This document shows positions 1-10,849 of a stretch of DNA of 64,000 nt, piece by piece. Within the stretch, counting starts at the first letter, position 1, and each line of letters begins with the position of its first letter. The DNA is taken from positions 1,587,501 to 1,651,500 of the forward strand of contig OZ014414.1 of NCBI GenBank assembly GCA_963965975.1, written 5' to 3'. Below the pieces are notes generated by a model. It had not been told where the DNA came from. It searched no databases and saw only the letters and a list, made by a program, of their open reading frames with translations. Position numbers and translations under genes: made by a program. Origin of the DNA: Xestospongia bergquistia. Taxonomy: Eukaryota; Porifera; Demospongiae; Haplosclerida; Petrosiidae.

Positions 1-374
1 TTGGGAATATTAATGAACTTGGTGGCTATATAAAGTGTGTTGGTAATGATTTGAATTGTATAATGAGCTTTTCAATTGGAGAGATCATTGGGATGTCACT
101 ATAAATAGAATTGAAACTCATTATCGAGTATGATCAGCATGTTACGTCAATTTTTAACATATTTAGATAATATTATTATAGAATTAAAATGATGTCTTTT
201 AAACATGATCAACAATTATAATTACACGTTATCCAATCAATGTTCTTAGCCTCCTTAATTTCGATATCACGTGTACATATAGCCATCCCGCCCAAAGTCG
301 TGTCATTAATCATATTCATATGTTGAAGCCTACATAGAGAAGAAGGGCGTATTCCTAATTGTTCAATATTTCAG
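1..374 (+). other. Upstream region and 5' leader of the fucosyltransferase gene
   Basis: I see no coding region here. The last part probably is the non-coding first exon of the downstream gene, because a good donor (cag|gtaatg) follows base 374 and a pyrimidine-rich acceptor ends at 469, which would remove a 95-base intron 33 bases before the ATG at 503. No clear TATA box could be assigned. Confidence 0.4.
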
Positions 375-502
375 GTAATGTAATAACATTTATTGTTTGC
401 AATAAATTTATATTTTTGTATTGTGCATGTTATCAAATTTTTAAAGTTTACTAAATTTTATCATTTCAGCTAGTATCAAAACTCAGGAATCAAAGCTAAA
501 AT

Positions 503-1721
503 ATGGCATCATCTCGTACACGATTTGTATTTTTGTGGCTGTTGTTTATTTTTTTCGTAATTTTTGTCATATGTTCGTATTCTAGGATTATAACTCAAAC
601 AGTTAGTCCCTCTATTCAACGTTTTGATTCCTCCGACTCCATTTTGCCATATAAAGAAAAAAATTACACTCTGACGTTTTTGACTTTAACAACTGAGAGA
701 ACAACTGTTCCCTTTGAAATCTTTCTTGTCATCAAAATCCAAAACAATTTTATTTTGGACACCACACTTTAAAAACTTCATAAAAAATAATAAATTGGCT
801 CTTGGTAAAATAGAATGTGGAGCAGCAAAACATTCATGTTTTGTCACAACCAACAGAAGTTTGTTTTTGAGCAGTAATGCTGTTGTATTTCATGGTGAAG
901 GCCCTACTTTTATGACAGATCTTCCTTTGGTTTACTCCTTAAAACGACCACCTGGACAACGGTGGGTTTACTACAATAAAGAGGCAACAGATAGAAGTAT
1001 AAAATTGGATTTACTAAGTCAATGGAACTCACTTTTTAACTGGACTATGTCTTACAAATATGGTTCAGACATTAGGTTAGGCTTTGCTAAAATAATTCCT
1101 AATAATAAACATCAACATGGTTATGATCCTAAGATGAATTATTCTAAAGGAAAAAGCGGGACTGCTATTATTCTTTTAAGTAATTGTCAAAGTAATCGTT
1201 TGAAAATAGTGAAATACATTGACGTCGATATTTATGGTCGTTGTGGTAGATCTTGTCCTACAACAAGATGGAGCTGCTATTCCTTAATACCAAGATATAA
1301 GTTTTATCTAGCTTTTGAAAATTCGATTTGTAGGGATTTGCTCACAGAGAAGTCAATATTTAATGGACTTATGAATGGAGTAGTTCCTGTAATTATATCT
1401 GGAGCAACTTTGTCAAATCCTGATTTAATTCCCCCAAAATCATATATTAATGCTCGTGAGTTTGAAACGATAAGAGAGCTTGCTGATTATTTAAAACATG
1501 TTGCAAAAAACCCAGAAATTTATAACACATTTTTTAAATGGAGGGATAATTGGAATTTGAGTATGAACAGTATGAATAACACTGATATACCATGTGCTAT
1601 ATGTGAGAAATTATATGCAGCATCAAACCAGGAAATACAAATACTTGACGACCTTCCAAGTTTGTATAATGCTACGGATGAGTGTGAAACATATCCAGTA
1701 TATAAAGATGAAGTAAATTAA
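503..1721 (+). CDS. Alpha-1,3-fucosyltransferase (GT10), with a frame change after the membrane anchor
   Basis: Golgi type II glycosyltransferase that would move fucose from GDP-fucose to N-acetylglucosamine-type acceptors. The ATG at 503 opens a short N-terminal tail and one strong hydrophobic anchor (about residues 8-28), the usual layout of the family. The catalytic part lies in another frame, open from 690 to the stop at 1721. It carries the GT10 signatures: TILFWTPHF near the start, DIYGRCGR, and the donor-binding block YKFYLAFENS, then TEK, a GVVPVIISG stretch, and a C-terminal FFKWRDNW. The two frames overlap between 690 and 772, with no room for a normal intron, so a one-base shift lies there. 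The first in-frame ATG of the catalytic frame (near 910) would lose the anchor. Either this is a recently broken copy or a base is wrong in the assembly. Family is certain; activity is not. Confidence 0.85.
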
Positions 1722-2051
1722 CACTAACAGTTTAATGTAATAAGTCAATAGAACACTATAAAACATGATTAGTATGTTACAATATTAAATATTTTTAGAT
1801 ATTATACAATGAAGCCATTACAGTACGAACAATAGAGTACAAACTTCAAAGTTGAAAGTGCATTAATTCTAGTAAGATCTGAGTGATGTCACTTAGAATC
1901 CATCATTAAATAATTGATGAATTAATGTTAACAATAAAACAAAAATACAAATATAGCAACTAATTAATAAGGTGTAATACAAAAAATAGATCTAAAATTT
2001 AAAAATTTACAGTATATGATATATAGCAAAGAATATTGGTAAGTTCAGATA
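1722..2051. other. Intergenic region between convergent genes
   Basis: This holds the 3' end of the fucosyltransferase gene, with a possible polyadenylation signal AATAAA at 1933-1938, and the 3' flank of the first four-pass membrane gene on the other strand. I see nothing else. Confidence 0.35.
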
Positions 2052-2232
2052 TTAAGCTCTAGGAATATTAGTATATTGAATATAACTCAATACACCAATT
2101 ACAATAATAAGGAGAAAAGTTATGACTATTGCAGGAATAGAGAAGACTGCAAATGCCTATAGGAACAGATATTTTTAATTACTATCATACTTAAAATACA
2201 AAGATTTCATGAAATGATCTATCCTTAAACAT

Positions 2233-2273
<41 letters not shown>

Positions 2274-3174
2274 GTATTTATACATTAAAACAAGTGTTCA
2301 ATAATTTACATAGCATATACACAACACATATTCTCTCTTTTTCTCTCTCTCTTACAATCTCTCTATATGGCTTAAATACATTTATGAAGCCCAAACTTTG
2401 TAATTTTTGCTTTAAAAAATAGAAACCATAAGCAAGCTATTTCATATCACATGACTTACTATATAGAAATACTTGTGTACAAATGTAACATGTTATCAAA
2501 TGAAATCTAAGTACAGAATCATGCAGCAGGTTAAATAACACACTGCTTTTACAGTAGTTCATAGCTTACAACTGATGCTGTTATTTTCCTTGTTATGTCA
2601 TGAGCAGTGCAGAGGTCATAATGAGCTCCATAAGCTTGTAAACTATGGAAAGAAAATACTGTTGTATAGAAACTCTTTATAAACAGACTTACAAGGAGTT
2701 GGTTGAGTCACATGTAACTCCCCATCCTGAGCTGAGAATGATCATGCCCATTAAAGCAAATATAGCAGATATTACTAGAATGGTTATCTCCAATATAAAA
2801 ATCATTTTATTTCTACAAGCAGAAACAATTCAACAATGTTTTCAGAACAAATATACATGATTTGAAAATTATATATTATGTTTCTAAACTTACTTATACT
2901 CTTTAAGGGCAAGCTTTAAAATACTCACTAAAATCAACATCAGGAGACCCAAAGCAGCCAAGACCTCACAAAGAATAGCCAGGACACAAGGTGCAATTTT
3001 TGGAGTGTTATAAATTCTCCAATATAAAAAACAAAATCTAGTATCTGAGTCTGTCTCTGAGTTTAAAGACACATATGCATTGCCAAATAGACCTGCTGCA
3101 ATCAAAAGAAAAGCAATAGTCAAGCAGTTAGTTGCTATAACAACTATTTGCAATATTACAGTAATATTGGCCAT
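2052..3174 (-). CDS. Four-pass membrane protein, tandem family copy T1
   Basis: Unrecognised family; 192 residues from four exons: 3174-2894, 2812-2693, 2642-2570 and 2156-2052. The donors are GTAAGT or GTAAGC and the frame closes. The start is the ATG before ANITVILQ; an upstream open stretch has only non-ATG codons. Four hydrophobic helices are visible: residues about 5-30, 62-90, 96-120 and 158-182. The loop between helices 1 and 2 ends in a PC pair. The loop between helices 3 and 4 carries a conserved SSGWGVTC and a second conserved cysteine. Cysteine-bearing outer loops recall tetraspan proteins, but the claudin W-GLW-C-C signature is absent, so I give no family name. Three relatives lie downstream (T2-T4) with the same exon plan. 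Likely a plasma-membrane or vesicle protein; function unknown. Confidence 0.75.
2237..2266. repeat. (AT)n microsatellite in the last intron of T1
   Basis: Uninterrupted AT dinucleotide run of about 15 units between exons 3 and 4 of T1. Confidence 0.8.
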
Positions 3175-3728
3175 TTTGTTGACAACGACACAAAGTGAGA
3201 AGTTACTAGTAACTTGAGCTGTATATAGAGTTGAGCACTAACCTTTATATATAGCACTCATTCGTAGTATGATGTGATATGATAAGGGTGCATGTTTATA
3301 TAAGTACAAGTTCAGAGTTACAAGGGTAATGGTTGAGGTTAATTGTACACATTCCTTTCTTAATAAGGGCTGCATATGCGTGACCAATATGCAGGACTGT
3401 CTACTCTAAGTCATATTAACCATGATTTCATTCACAGACAATAAAATCAAGCAAGATATGACATTGACCTTAATCTTTACCCTTTCTGTTCTTTGAACAT
3501 TTTGCCTACATATATGATAGTGCTAACGAGATATCTCAATTATGTGTGTGTATTATATATAATATATTTAACTACAAATTTCTAAAAAATCATTAAATGA
3601 CAATAGTTAAAAATAATATATTTAATGTGACATTCATGTATTTAAATTAATTAAAACATTCACAATACAAATTGATTCAGTCAAGTTTTAGTTACTTCCA
3701 CTGGTAATTCTTAGTTCAGCCATTGTTA
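3175..3728. other. Spacer between T1 and T2
   Basis: This is the upstream region of T1 and the 3' flank of T2. It is closely similar to 4440-4990, showing that the duplicated unit includes promoter and spacer. No coding sequence is seen. Confidence 0.5.
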
Positions 3729-4436
3729 TTAAGCCTTAGGAATATTGGTAGATTGTTTATAAATTATTACAGCAGTTACAATAGTGATGATAAATGTTGT
3801 CACTATTGATGGAATAGAGAAGACTGCAAATGCCTAAAAATAATTTTAAAAAATAATTATTATAAAGATAGAAATCTTATGGGAGATGATGTATAACAAA
3901 ATGATTAAAACTTAAAATTTTAAATTACAATACAAATTTTAGTGGATGCTTAACAAAATATGACCTTTGCATAAACTACAAAAATATAAAAGAATTAAGA
4001 ATCTGTATCTATATCTATCTATCTATCTCTCTCTCTCTATCCATCCATCCGTCTCTCGGTCCGTCCATCCATCCATCCATTCATATATCTATATCTATCA
4101 CTCTATCTATCTATCTATCTATCTATACATAATATCTCTTATTGAAATGTATTATATTGACTTCTACTTGTAATGAAGTGTTCATTGATAAGTCATACAT
4201 TACTACACATAAAAAAAATATACAAATCATGCAAACTTACGACTGATGCTGTTAGTTTCTTTATTATGTCGCTAGAAGTGCAAGTGTCATCTTCAAAATC
4301 TAGTATCTGAGTCTGTCTCTGAGTTTAAAGACACATATGCATTGCCAAATAGACATGCTGCAATCAAAAGAAAAGCAATAGTCAAGCAGTTAGTTGCTAT
4401 AACAACTATTTGCAATATTACAGTAATATTGGCCAT
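3729..4436 (-). pseudogene. Four-pass membrane protein copy T2, internally deleted
   Basis: Nearly identical to T1 at its 5' end. The ATG at 4436 is followed by the same first helix and loop, up to the TDSDTRF peptide. There the sequence jumps straight into the middle of what is exon 3 in T1, T3 and T4 (DTCTSSDI-type peptide). The deletion removed the end of exon 1 with helix 2, all of exon 2 with helix 3 and the GWGVTC motif, the introns between, and the start of exon 3. The join is out of frame and a stop follows at once. The last exon (ending 3729, AFAVFSIPSIV start) is still intact. A broken paralogue; the only product would be a peptide of about 48 residues with one helix. Confidence 0.75.
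4001..4130. repeat. Compound tetranucleotide microsatellite (TATC/CATC/GTCT)
   Basis: Runs of TATC, TCTC, CATC and CGTC units in the last intron of T2. A longer related tract sits at the matching place in T3 (5320-5485), so it predates that duplication. Open frames through it are low-complexity artefacts. Confidence 0.8.
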
Positions 4437-5035
4437 TTTGTTGACAACAACACAAAGTGAGAAGTTACTACTAACTTGAGCTGTATAGTTGAGCACTAAC
4501 CCATATATATATAGTACTCATTCATAGTATGATGTGATTACATAAGGCTACTTGTTTATATAAGTACAAGTTCAGAGTTACAAGGGTAATGGTTGAGGTT
4601 AGTTGTACACATACCTTTCCTAATAATAGCTGCATATGTGTGACTAATATGCAGGACTCTATACTCTAAATCATATCAACCATGATTTCATTCACAATCA
4701 ATAAACACTAGCAAGAAATGACAATAACCTTAATCTTTACCCTTTCTGTTCTTTGAACTTTTTACCTACATATATGTTAGCATACACATCAAACAATAAA
4801 GGAGCACTATATAGTGCTATAGTGCAGAGCAATATATTTCAATTATGTGTGTGTATTATATATATATATATTTAACTAAAAATATCTAAAAAATCATTAA
4901 ATAATAACAACAGTAAAAAATAATATATTTAATGTGTCATTCATGCATTTAAATTAAATAAAACATTCACAGTACAAATTGGTTCACTCAGGTTTTAGTT
5001 ACTGTCACTGGTAATTACTAGTTCTGACTTTGATA
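4437..5035. other. Spacer between T2 and T3
   Basis: Non-coding, homologous to 3175-3728, with a short AT run near 4857-4871. It carries the T2 promoter side and the 3' flank of T3. Nothing else seen. Confidence 0.45.
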
Positions 5036-5336
5036 TTAAGCTTTAAGAATATTGGTAGATTGTTTATAAATCATGACAGCAATTACAATGGTGATGATAA
5101 ATGTTGTGACTATTGCTGGAATTGAAAAGACTGCAAATGCCTAAAAAATAATTTTTAAAAAAATTAATAATTTTTATTATAAAGATAGAATATTTTATAG
5201 GCGATGATGTATAAAAAATGATTAAAACTTTAAATTACAATTGGATAATTATAGTAGCAAAGGTTAGTGGATGCTTAACAAAATATGACCCTTGAGAAAT
5301 ATAAAAGTATTAAGAATCTATATCTATATCTATCTA

Positions 5337-5389
<53 letters not shown>

Positions 5390-6175
5390 ATCCATCTATC
5401 ATCCATCCGTCTGTCGGTCTGTCCATCCGTCCATGCATTCATCCATCCATATATCTATATCAATCCATCTATCTATCTATACATAATATCTTTTACTGAA
5501 ATGTGCTATAATTGAGTAATCAAGTGTTCATTGATCAGTCATATATTACAACATATAAAAGAAAAATTTACTAATCATTCATAACTTACAACTGATGCTG
5601 TTATTTTCTTTCTTATGTCGCTAGAAGTGCAAGTGCCGTCCTTCCTGTGGAAAGAAAATACTGTTATATAAAAACTCTTTATTAGCACACTTACAAAAAT
5701 TTGACTGATTCACATGTAACTCCCCATCCTGAGCTGAGTATGATCATACCCATTAAAGCAAATATAATAGATATCACTAGAATGATAATCTCTATTATCA
5801 AAATCCTCTTATTTCTACAAGGCAGAATCAATTTTAACAATAATATCAGAACAAGTATATGACCTGATCTATAAATTTTAAGTCTGGAACTAACTTAAAG
5901 TCTTGACGGATAAGCTTCCAAATACTCGCTTTAATCAACACCAGGAGCCCCGAAGCCGCCAAGACCTCAAAAATAAGAGCTACGACACATGGAGCATTTT
6001 TTGAGACATTTTCATGATTCAAATATAAAGGACAATATCTACTCTTGATGTCTGTTTCCGTATTTAATAAAAAATATGCGTTGCCAAATAGCCCAGCTGC
6101 AATCACAAGAGAAACAATAGTCAAAAAGTTAGCTGCTATAGTAATTGCTTGCAATATCACAGTAGTATAAGCCAT
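5036..6175 (-). CDS. Four-pass membrane protein, tandem family copy T3
   Basis: Same four-exon gene as T1, with intact frame. It starts at the ATG before AYTTVILQ (6175); the open stretch upstream begins only with GTG. Exon 1 ends at a GTTAGT donor near 5893, exon 2 is about 5695-5818, exon 3 about 5588-5647, and exon 4 runs from about 5142 to the stop at 5036. Helices 1-4 and the SSGWGVTC motif are conserved, as are the CTSSD loop and the AFAVFSIPAIV start of the last helix. The last intron holds a long tetranucleotide microsatellite. Function unknown; probably an expressed paralogue of T1 and T4. Confidence 0.72.
5320..5485. repeat. Compound tetranucleotide microsatellite (TATC/TGTC/CATC)
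   Basis: Consecutive TATC, TGTC, TATC, CATC and CGTC runs in the last intron of T3, matching the shorter tract in T2. Confidence 0.8.
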
Positions 6176-6601
6176 CTTGTTTACAAACACTTGAAGTAAG
6201 AAGTTGTCACTGACTTCAGTTATATAGTTGGGCACTAGACTTATATATAATGGCCCTGTGACGTGCTAATATATGATTGCGTAGGAATTGAAACAGGAAA
6301 GGTAAAGGTTAAGATAAATGTCGCTACATGCTAATCATTCGTTGTCATAGTATGGGTTTAGTTACGAAGCTTACCACAAACATTTCTCATAATAGCAGGA
6401 AGTGATGAACAATAAATTAATACACTTGGTGCACTACAGGATATTACTGAAGCCGAAGATGAACATTCCAATTCCAATACATCCTTCAATTATTCTTGGA
6501 TTACGTCATAGTTAGTTCCGAAACTTATCACGAGTATTAACCTTACTCGTAATAACAGGAAGTGATTAACAATAAATTAGTACACGTAGTGCACTAGAAG
6601 G
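6176..6601. other. Upstream region of T3 with a direct repeat
   Basis: Non-coding. A segment at about 6398-6475 (aacaataaattaatacac, then a gaagc stretch and attccaat) recurs at about 6560-6640, a direct duplication some 160 bases apart. The second copy forms the left arm of the inverted-repeat element at 6602. Confidence 0.45.
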
Positions 6602-6884
6602 TATTACGGAAGCTGAAGGTGGACATTCCAATTTCAAATCTACATTCCATTGCTCAATGAAGTGAAGCGATCTGTCTGGAGCGAAGCGACATGTTTCCGG
6701 TTAGGGTTGGGGCTATAGAATTTTAATTGTCAAATATTTCAGCGAAGGATAGAAAATAGAATTGGAATTGGAATATTTTGAAAATTGCGAAGTGGAATTG
6801 GATATATTCGGAAAACTTCAAAGCAGAGTATGAAATTGCGAACTACAATTGGATGTCCACCTTTGGCTTCCGTAGGATATTTAT
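6602..6884. mobile_element. Inverted-repeat (MITE-like) element
   Basis: The left end (ACGGAAGCTGAAGGTGGACA) is matched in reverse by the right end (TGTCCACCTTTGGCTTCCGT). This gives imperfect terminal arms of about 35 bases around an AT-rich core with repeated aattggaat motifs. There is no coding capacity. A non-autonomous DNA transposon is the simplest reading; exact ends and target duplication are not clear. Confidence 0.5.
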
Positions 6885-7954
6885 TATTGTTTTCATAGTT
6901 CTTTTTATTCAGTGAAACTAAACTGGTGATCCACTTAATTTTTTGTCAGCACAGACACATTCTATATTCAATCATATTGGACAGTTACATATCCAGTATT
7001 ATTCCATACAGTAGATATTAATTGTACTCTATATATTATTATATTTTTGTCTTTTCAGTGGCAAAGTTATAATTTCAAGCAAGAGGTTGAATACATATAG
7101 AACAACCTACTGACCAATTCACTACTCTATCTGGTGATATCCCAATGATCAGATACAGTTCACTTTAGTTGGGAGAGTTATTGATTTCATCAAGTCAACA
7201 AAAGATATTAGTAAAATAGGAATGATTTAAACAATTGGCTACCTTATCTGTGCACATGCAGTAAGTAAACATACCTTTGAAACATAATACAGAAAATGGT
7301 CGTAAGGAACAGCACAGTAATGTTAAGCACTTATATACATTTAATACATCAACCTTTCACTTAGTTTCCAGACTCCCTTTTAAATACACCACAGTGTAAA
7401 ATACAAACATATAAGGCTTCATTTATTCATTTAATGTAACATACGTGTAACTACATAGCATATACAATACGTATGTAATAATATTTTACACTGAAAAAAG
7501 GCATATATGCCTCACCTCTTTTAACAAATTTTATTATTTTGAAACCTCTGCTATATATCATGTGGCATCTACTCACTTTAAAAACAAAATGGCTAACACT
7601 ACTATGATATTGTAAATAATTGCTCAAATTATGAAATAATTATATTAAAACAGCCCTAGTGACATTGAACAGCCCTGTGACCTTGACCTGAATGTGAACA
7701 AACCCAACCCTTGTAAAACTGTTATAAGGTACTTAAGGTCAGAAGGTTTTAAAGCAGTGTTTTTGTAGGGAAAGCAATATAATGGACTGACGTATCCTGT
7801 ATTTTACCTAATTTGACAATAAGTGATGATATTAAGATTAGTACAGCAGTTGAGAATATTGTCTACCAGTAATTTTATAGCTGAGGAAGTGATAGTACCA
7901 TTTGACCAGACAGGCAAAGCTATATGCATTTTATTATATATATGAGTAGCTAAA

Positions 7955-8820
7955 TTTTAGCAGTTCGATCTTACATGTCTCTTAAGTGGTCTATTGAGTC
8001 ATGGCAAACTGTACATCTGGGCTCTATAACTGTTTATTTTACAGACCTATTTGTTGATGTTTTTGTCTGTCTCCTTCATCTATTTTTCTGACTGTCTGTC
8101 AATTCTGCACTCTTCTGGCAGTCATAATTTACAGGCTGTTTTTTTAAATTTTATCTATCTAAACAAATCAATTTGTTTTAAATATTTGTTGGTATAGCAG
8201 TTTCATGAAACTAACAACAGAGTTTTACTTGCCTTTGTTTCTGTATAAGGTTGTCTTAGCAGGTAACACAACAAAGAAGACTTAGTATATACTTATGACT
8301 TTTCAAGACGTGAGTAATGGGGCAATTCCTTCTAGTATTATGTGAGTTAGTCAGAGTAGTGTAATTGTATATTGTATACTAGTTACTCTAACTATAGCCA
8401 TATATAGTATAGCATATATTAGCATGTATTATTATAGTTATGCTACTTGTAGCTAGAAATGCATCATGGTGCATATTAGTATGTACTTCTGAACTTACTG
8501 ATTATCAATATTTTCATTAGTATATACTATATACTTATATTAAGTATTTCTATAAATAAAATATACATTAATGTAGCATATTGATAAGGTAACTACAATA
8601 CCACATACTAATGTACTTTATTATGTATATTTTGCTAGCATAATGCTAATATACTATATATGTGATGTATTGATACAGTTAATAAAAAACTACAGAACTA
8701 TACATGCTATAATGTACTATATTAGTATAGATATTGTAACTATAGTAATACATACTCACATACTATATACATTAAGATAACTACAGGAGTACATATTAAT
8801 GTAAGCAATTTTGTCTTCAA
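7955..8820 (+). repeat. Segmental duplication, copy 1
   Basis: Shares long recognisable stretches, in the same order, with 11570-12470: TGGCAAACT...CATCTGGGCTCTATA, TTGTTGATGT, CTGACTGTCTGTCAATTC, GGTATAGCAGTTTCAT, AACAACAGAGTTTTAC, and a TACATACTA-rich tail. About 0.9 kb long and diverged. No open frame is conserved between the copies, so it is probably non-coding or a decayed repeat. Confidence 0.65.
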
Positions 8821-8830
8821 AGTCATTGCA

Positions 8831-8832
<2 letters not shown>

Positions 8833-8894
<62 letters not shown>

Positions 8895-8943
8895 TGGATG
8901 GATGGATGGATGGATGGATGGATGGATAGATAGATAGATAGAT
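8833..8943. repeat. Compound microsatellite (TA)n(GATG)n(GATA)n
   Basis: About 30 TA units, followed by about eight GATG units, then GATA units. Confidence 0.9.
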
Positions 8944-9131
8944 ATTAAAAAAATATATATATTAAATATATATAATTATATATTAAAAATTCATTAAATA
9001 ACAATAGGAATTAAGATCACATTTAATACATTACTCATACATTTATATAAAATAACAAAAATGTACAGTATAGGTTGGTTCAGTCAGGTTTTACATATGG
9101 CCACTGGTAATTTGTATTTCAAGTTCTGATA

Positions 9132-10611
9132 TTAAGCATTAGGTGTATTAGTAGATTGAGTAAAAGTCATTACAACAATTACAATAGTGATGATAAATGT
9201 TGTGGCTATTGCAGGAATAGAGAAGACTGCAAATGCCTATTAAGTAATTTTAAAATTTTCATAATTAAGACAGAAAATTTCATGGGAGATAATGTAAGCT
9301 TATAATTAATGCTTAAATATTTAAAATAACATGCATAATTAATTGTAATGCAAATTTAGTGGTAGCAATTTTTGAGGGTGCTTATAATAACACAATATAT
9401 GACCTTAGTATAAACTACAAAATTATAAAAAAATTAAGGATATACATTTATTATTTATCTGTATTAATGAAGTGAGATCGACAGGAGATCATGTATTCAT
9501 TGATCAGACAGTCATACATACCGTATAGCGGTTTTTTTCTGGGGTTAAAATTTTCGTGGTTTTCGTGGTTGAGAACCAAACCATTACTCCATGAAAGTTT
9601 AATTAGGTGAATTAGCCACGCCCATTATTGCGTACACGTGGTTGCACGCACGTTATCACGTTGTTGATCAGTAAATTCAGTATGGCTTTATTTCGATACT
9701 TTAAGAGGGACCTACCCAATCCTCATGGCCCTTTAGCACAATCTGTACCATCAACTTCGATTGCAGCTACCAAATTGGAAGTTCGCTCTGTTATAGAGTC
9801 ACAGAACAACAAAAAGAGAGGCAAGAGAGCTGCTGAGCATGGTGTGGCTGCTGCAGTACGCCATTTGTACACCACGTATATAAGGGGTGTGGTTTAGACT
9901 AGATCGCTCAACCACGAAATTTTTACAATGAACCAGCAAAATTTTTGACATCCACGAAAAGAAAAAAAACCACTGTACGGTACGCAGTATAATGTACTAC
10001 ACAAGTTTATATGCACATAATATAAAGATGAATTAATTGTACATAACTTACAACTGATGTTGTTATTTTCTTTCCCATGTCATTAGAAGTACATGTGCCA
10101 CCCAGTCTATAGAAAGAAAATACTGTTATATAGAAACTCTAGCTTTATCAACAGACTTACAAGGATTCACATGTAACTCCCCATCCTGAGCTGAGAATGA
10201 TCATACCCATTAAAGCAAATATAACAGTAATTACTAAAACAATAATCTCTATTATCAAAACGGGCTTATTTCTGCAAGGCAGAAACCAAATCAACAATGA
10301 GCTGATCAAAAAATTTTTTAAGTTTCTGGAACTTACTTGTAGTCTTGACGGACATACTTCAACATATTTGCAAAAATCAACAACATGATACATAAAGCAG
10401 CAAAGATCTCACAAAAAATGGCAAGGACACAAGGGTCATTTTTTGAAGAATAATCACCTTTCAAATACAAAGGGCAAACTATACTGTCATACTCATTGAG
10501 TAAAGAAAGATATGCATCACTAAATAGCCTTGCTGCAACAACAAGAAAAACAATAGTCAAAGCATCAACTGCTACAACAATTCCTTGCAATATCAGAATA
10601 CTTTTAGACAT
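9132..10611 (-). CDS. Four-pass membrane protein, tandem family copy T4
   Basis: Most diverged intact member. It starts at the ATG before SKSILILQ (10611). Exon 1 ends at a GTAAGT donor near 10334. Exon 2 is about 10160-10275 and encodes helix 3 plus SSGWGVTC. Exon 3 is about 10052-10110, with the CTSND loop. The last exon ends at the stop at 9132. The four helices and the loop cysteines are kept. The third intron has been enlarged by a TA-flanked DNA transposon relic (9522-9979). An ATG start at 10611 is preferred over the GTG that opens the frame upstream. Function unknown, as for T1 and T3. Confidence 0.7.
9522..9979 (+). mobile_element. pogo-like (Tc1/mariner superfamily) transposon relic with terminal inverted repeats
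   Basis: The left end (CCGTATAGCGGTTTTTTTC) is matched in reverse by the right end (CCGTACAGTGGTTTTTTTTC on the other strand), and TA flanks both sides, as expected for TA-targeting elements. A second inverted block (TTTCGTGGTTGAG) lies further in. It sits in the third intron of T4. Inside is a short open frame (ATG at 9679, stop at 9897): MALFRYFKRDLPNPHGP, a KKRGKRA basic stretch, then AAEHGVAAAVRHL. I recognise this as the N-terminal DNA-binding part of pogo/Tigger-type transposases from memory of sponge repeats. The catalytic domain is absent, so this is an internally deleted non-autonomous copy. Confidence 0.7.
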
Positions 10612-10849
10612 CTTGTTTACAAACACTTGAAGTGAGAAGTTGTCACTGACCTCAGTTATATCATTGAGCACTAGCCTTATATATACAGCACTTAGTCACA
10701 GTGTGATGTGCTAACGTAAGTTCAAGGAGGAACAGGAAGGGTATAAGCTAAGGCGTTGTTACATACTAATCAATCATCCATTGACTGTTGTTATCACAGA
10801 TATCATAAGTCCAATCTTCATTAATTATCTTCATTATCTTCATTATATT

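Larger units (their letters stand above)
6885..9131. other. Long non-coding spacer between T3 and T4
   Basis: No gene is recognised. From about 7955 to 8820 it holds one copy of a segmental duplication whose partner is at 11570-12470. It also holds AT-rich stretches with many TACTA/TATA words, and ends in the microsatellite at 8833-8943. Confidence 0.5.

Noticed and set aside
669-714. A normal intron joining the anchor and catalytic frames of the fucosyltransferase
   Set aside because: The only GT...AG pair in the overlap would give an intron of about 24 bases, too short to be spliced; a one-base shift explains the data better.
2645-2860. Plus-strand open frame over T1 exon 2, and similar frames over other exons (10197-10388, 14633-14839, 18733-18966, 20504-20770)
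   Set aside because: Antisense shadows of exons of minus-strand genes; no homology of their own.
2052-3174. Claudin or tetraspanin identity for the four-pass family
   Set aside because: The claudin W-GLW-C-C signature and the tetraspanin CCG motif are absent; only the helix count fits.
3967-4173. Open frame rich in Tyr-Leu-Ser and Ile-His-Pro
   Set aside because: It is a translation of tetranucleotide microsatellites; the same applies to 5285-5515 and to the frame at 16767-16967.
5320-5485. Regularly repeated units that could recall a CRISPR or satellite array
   Set aside because: Unit length is four bases with no unique spacers; a plain microsatellite in an intron.
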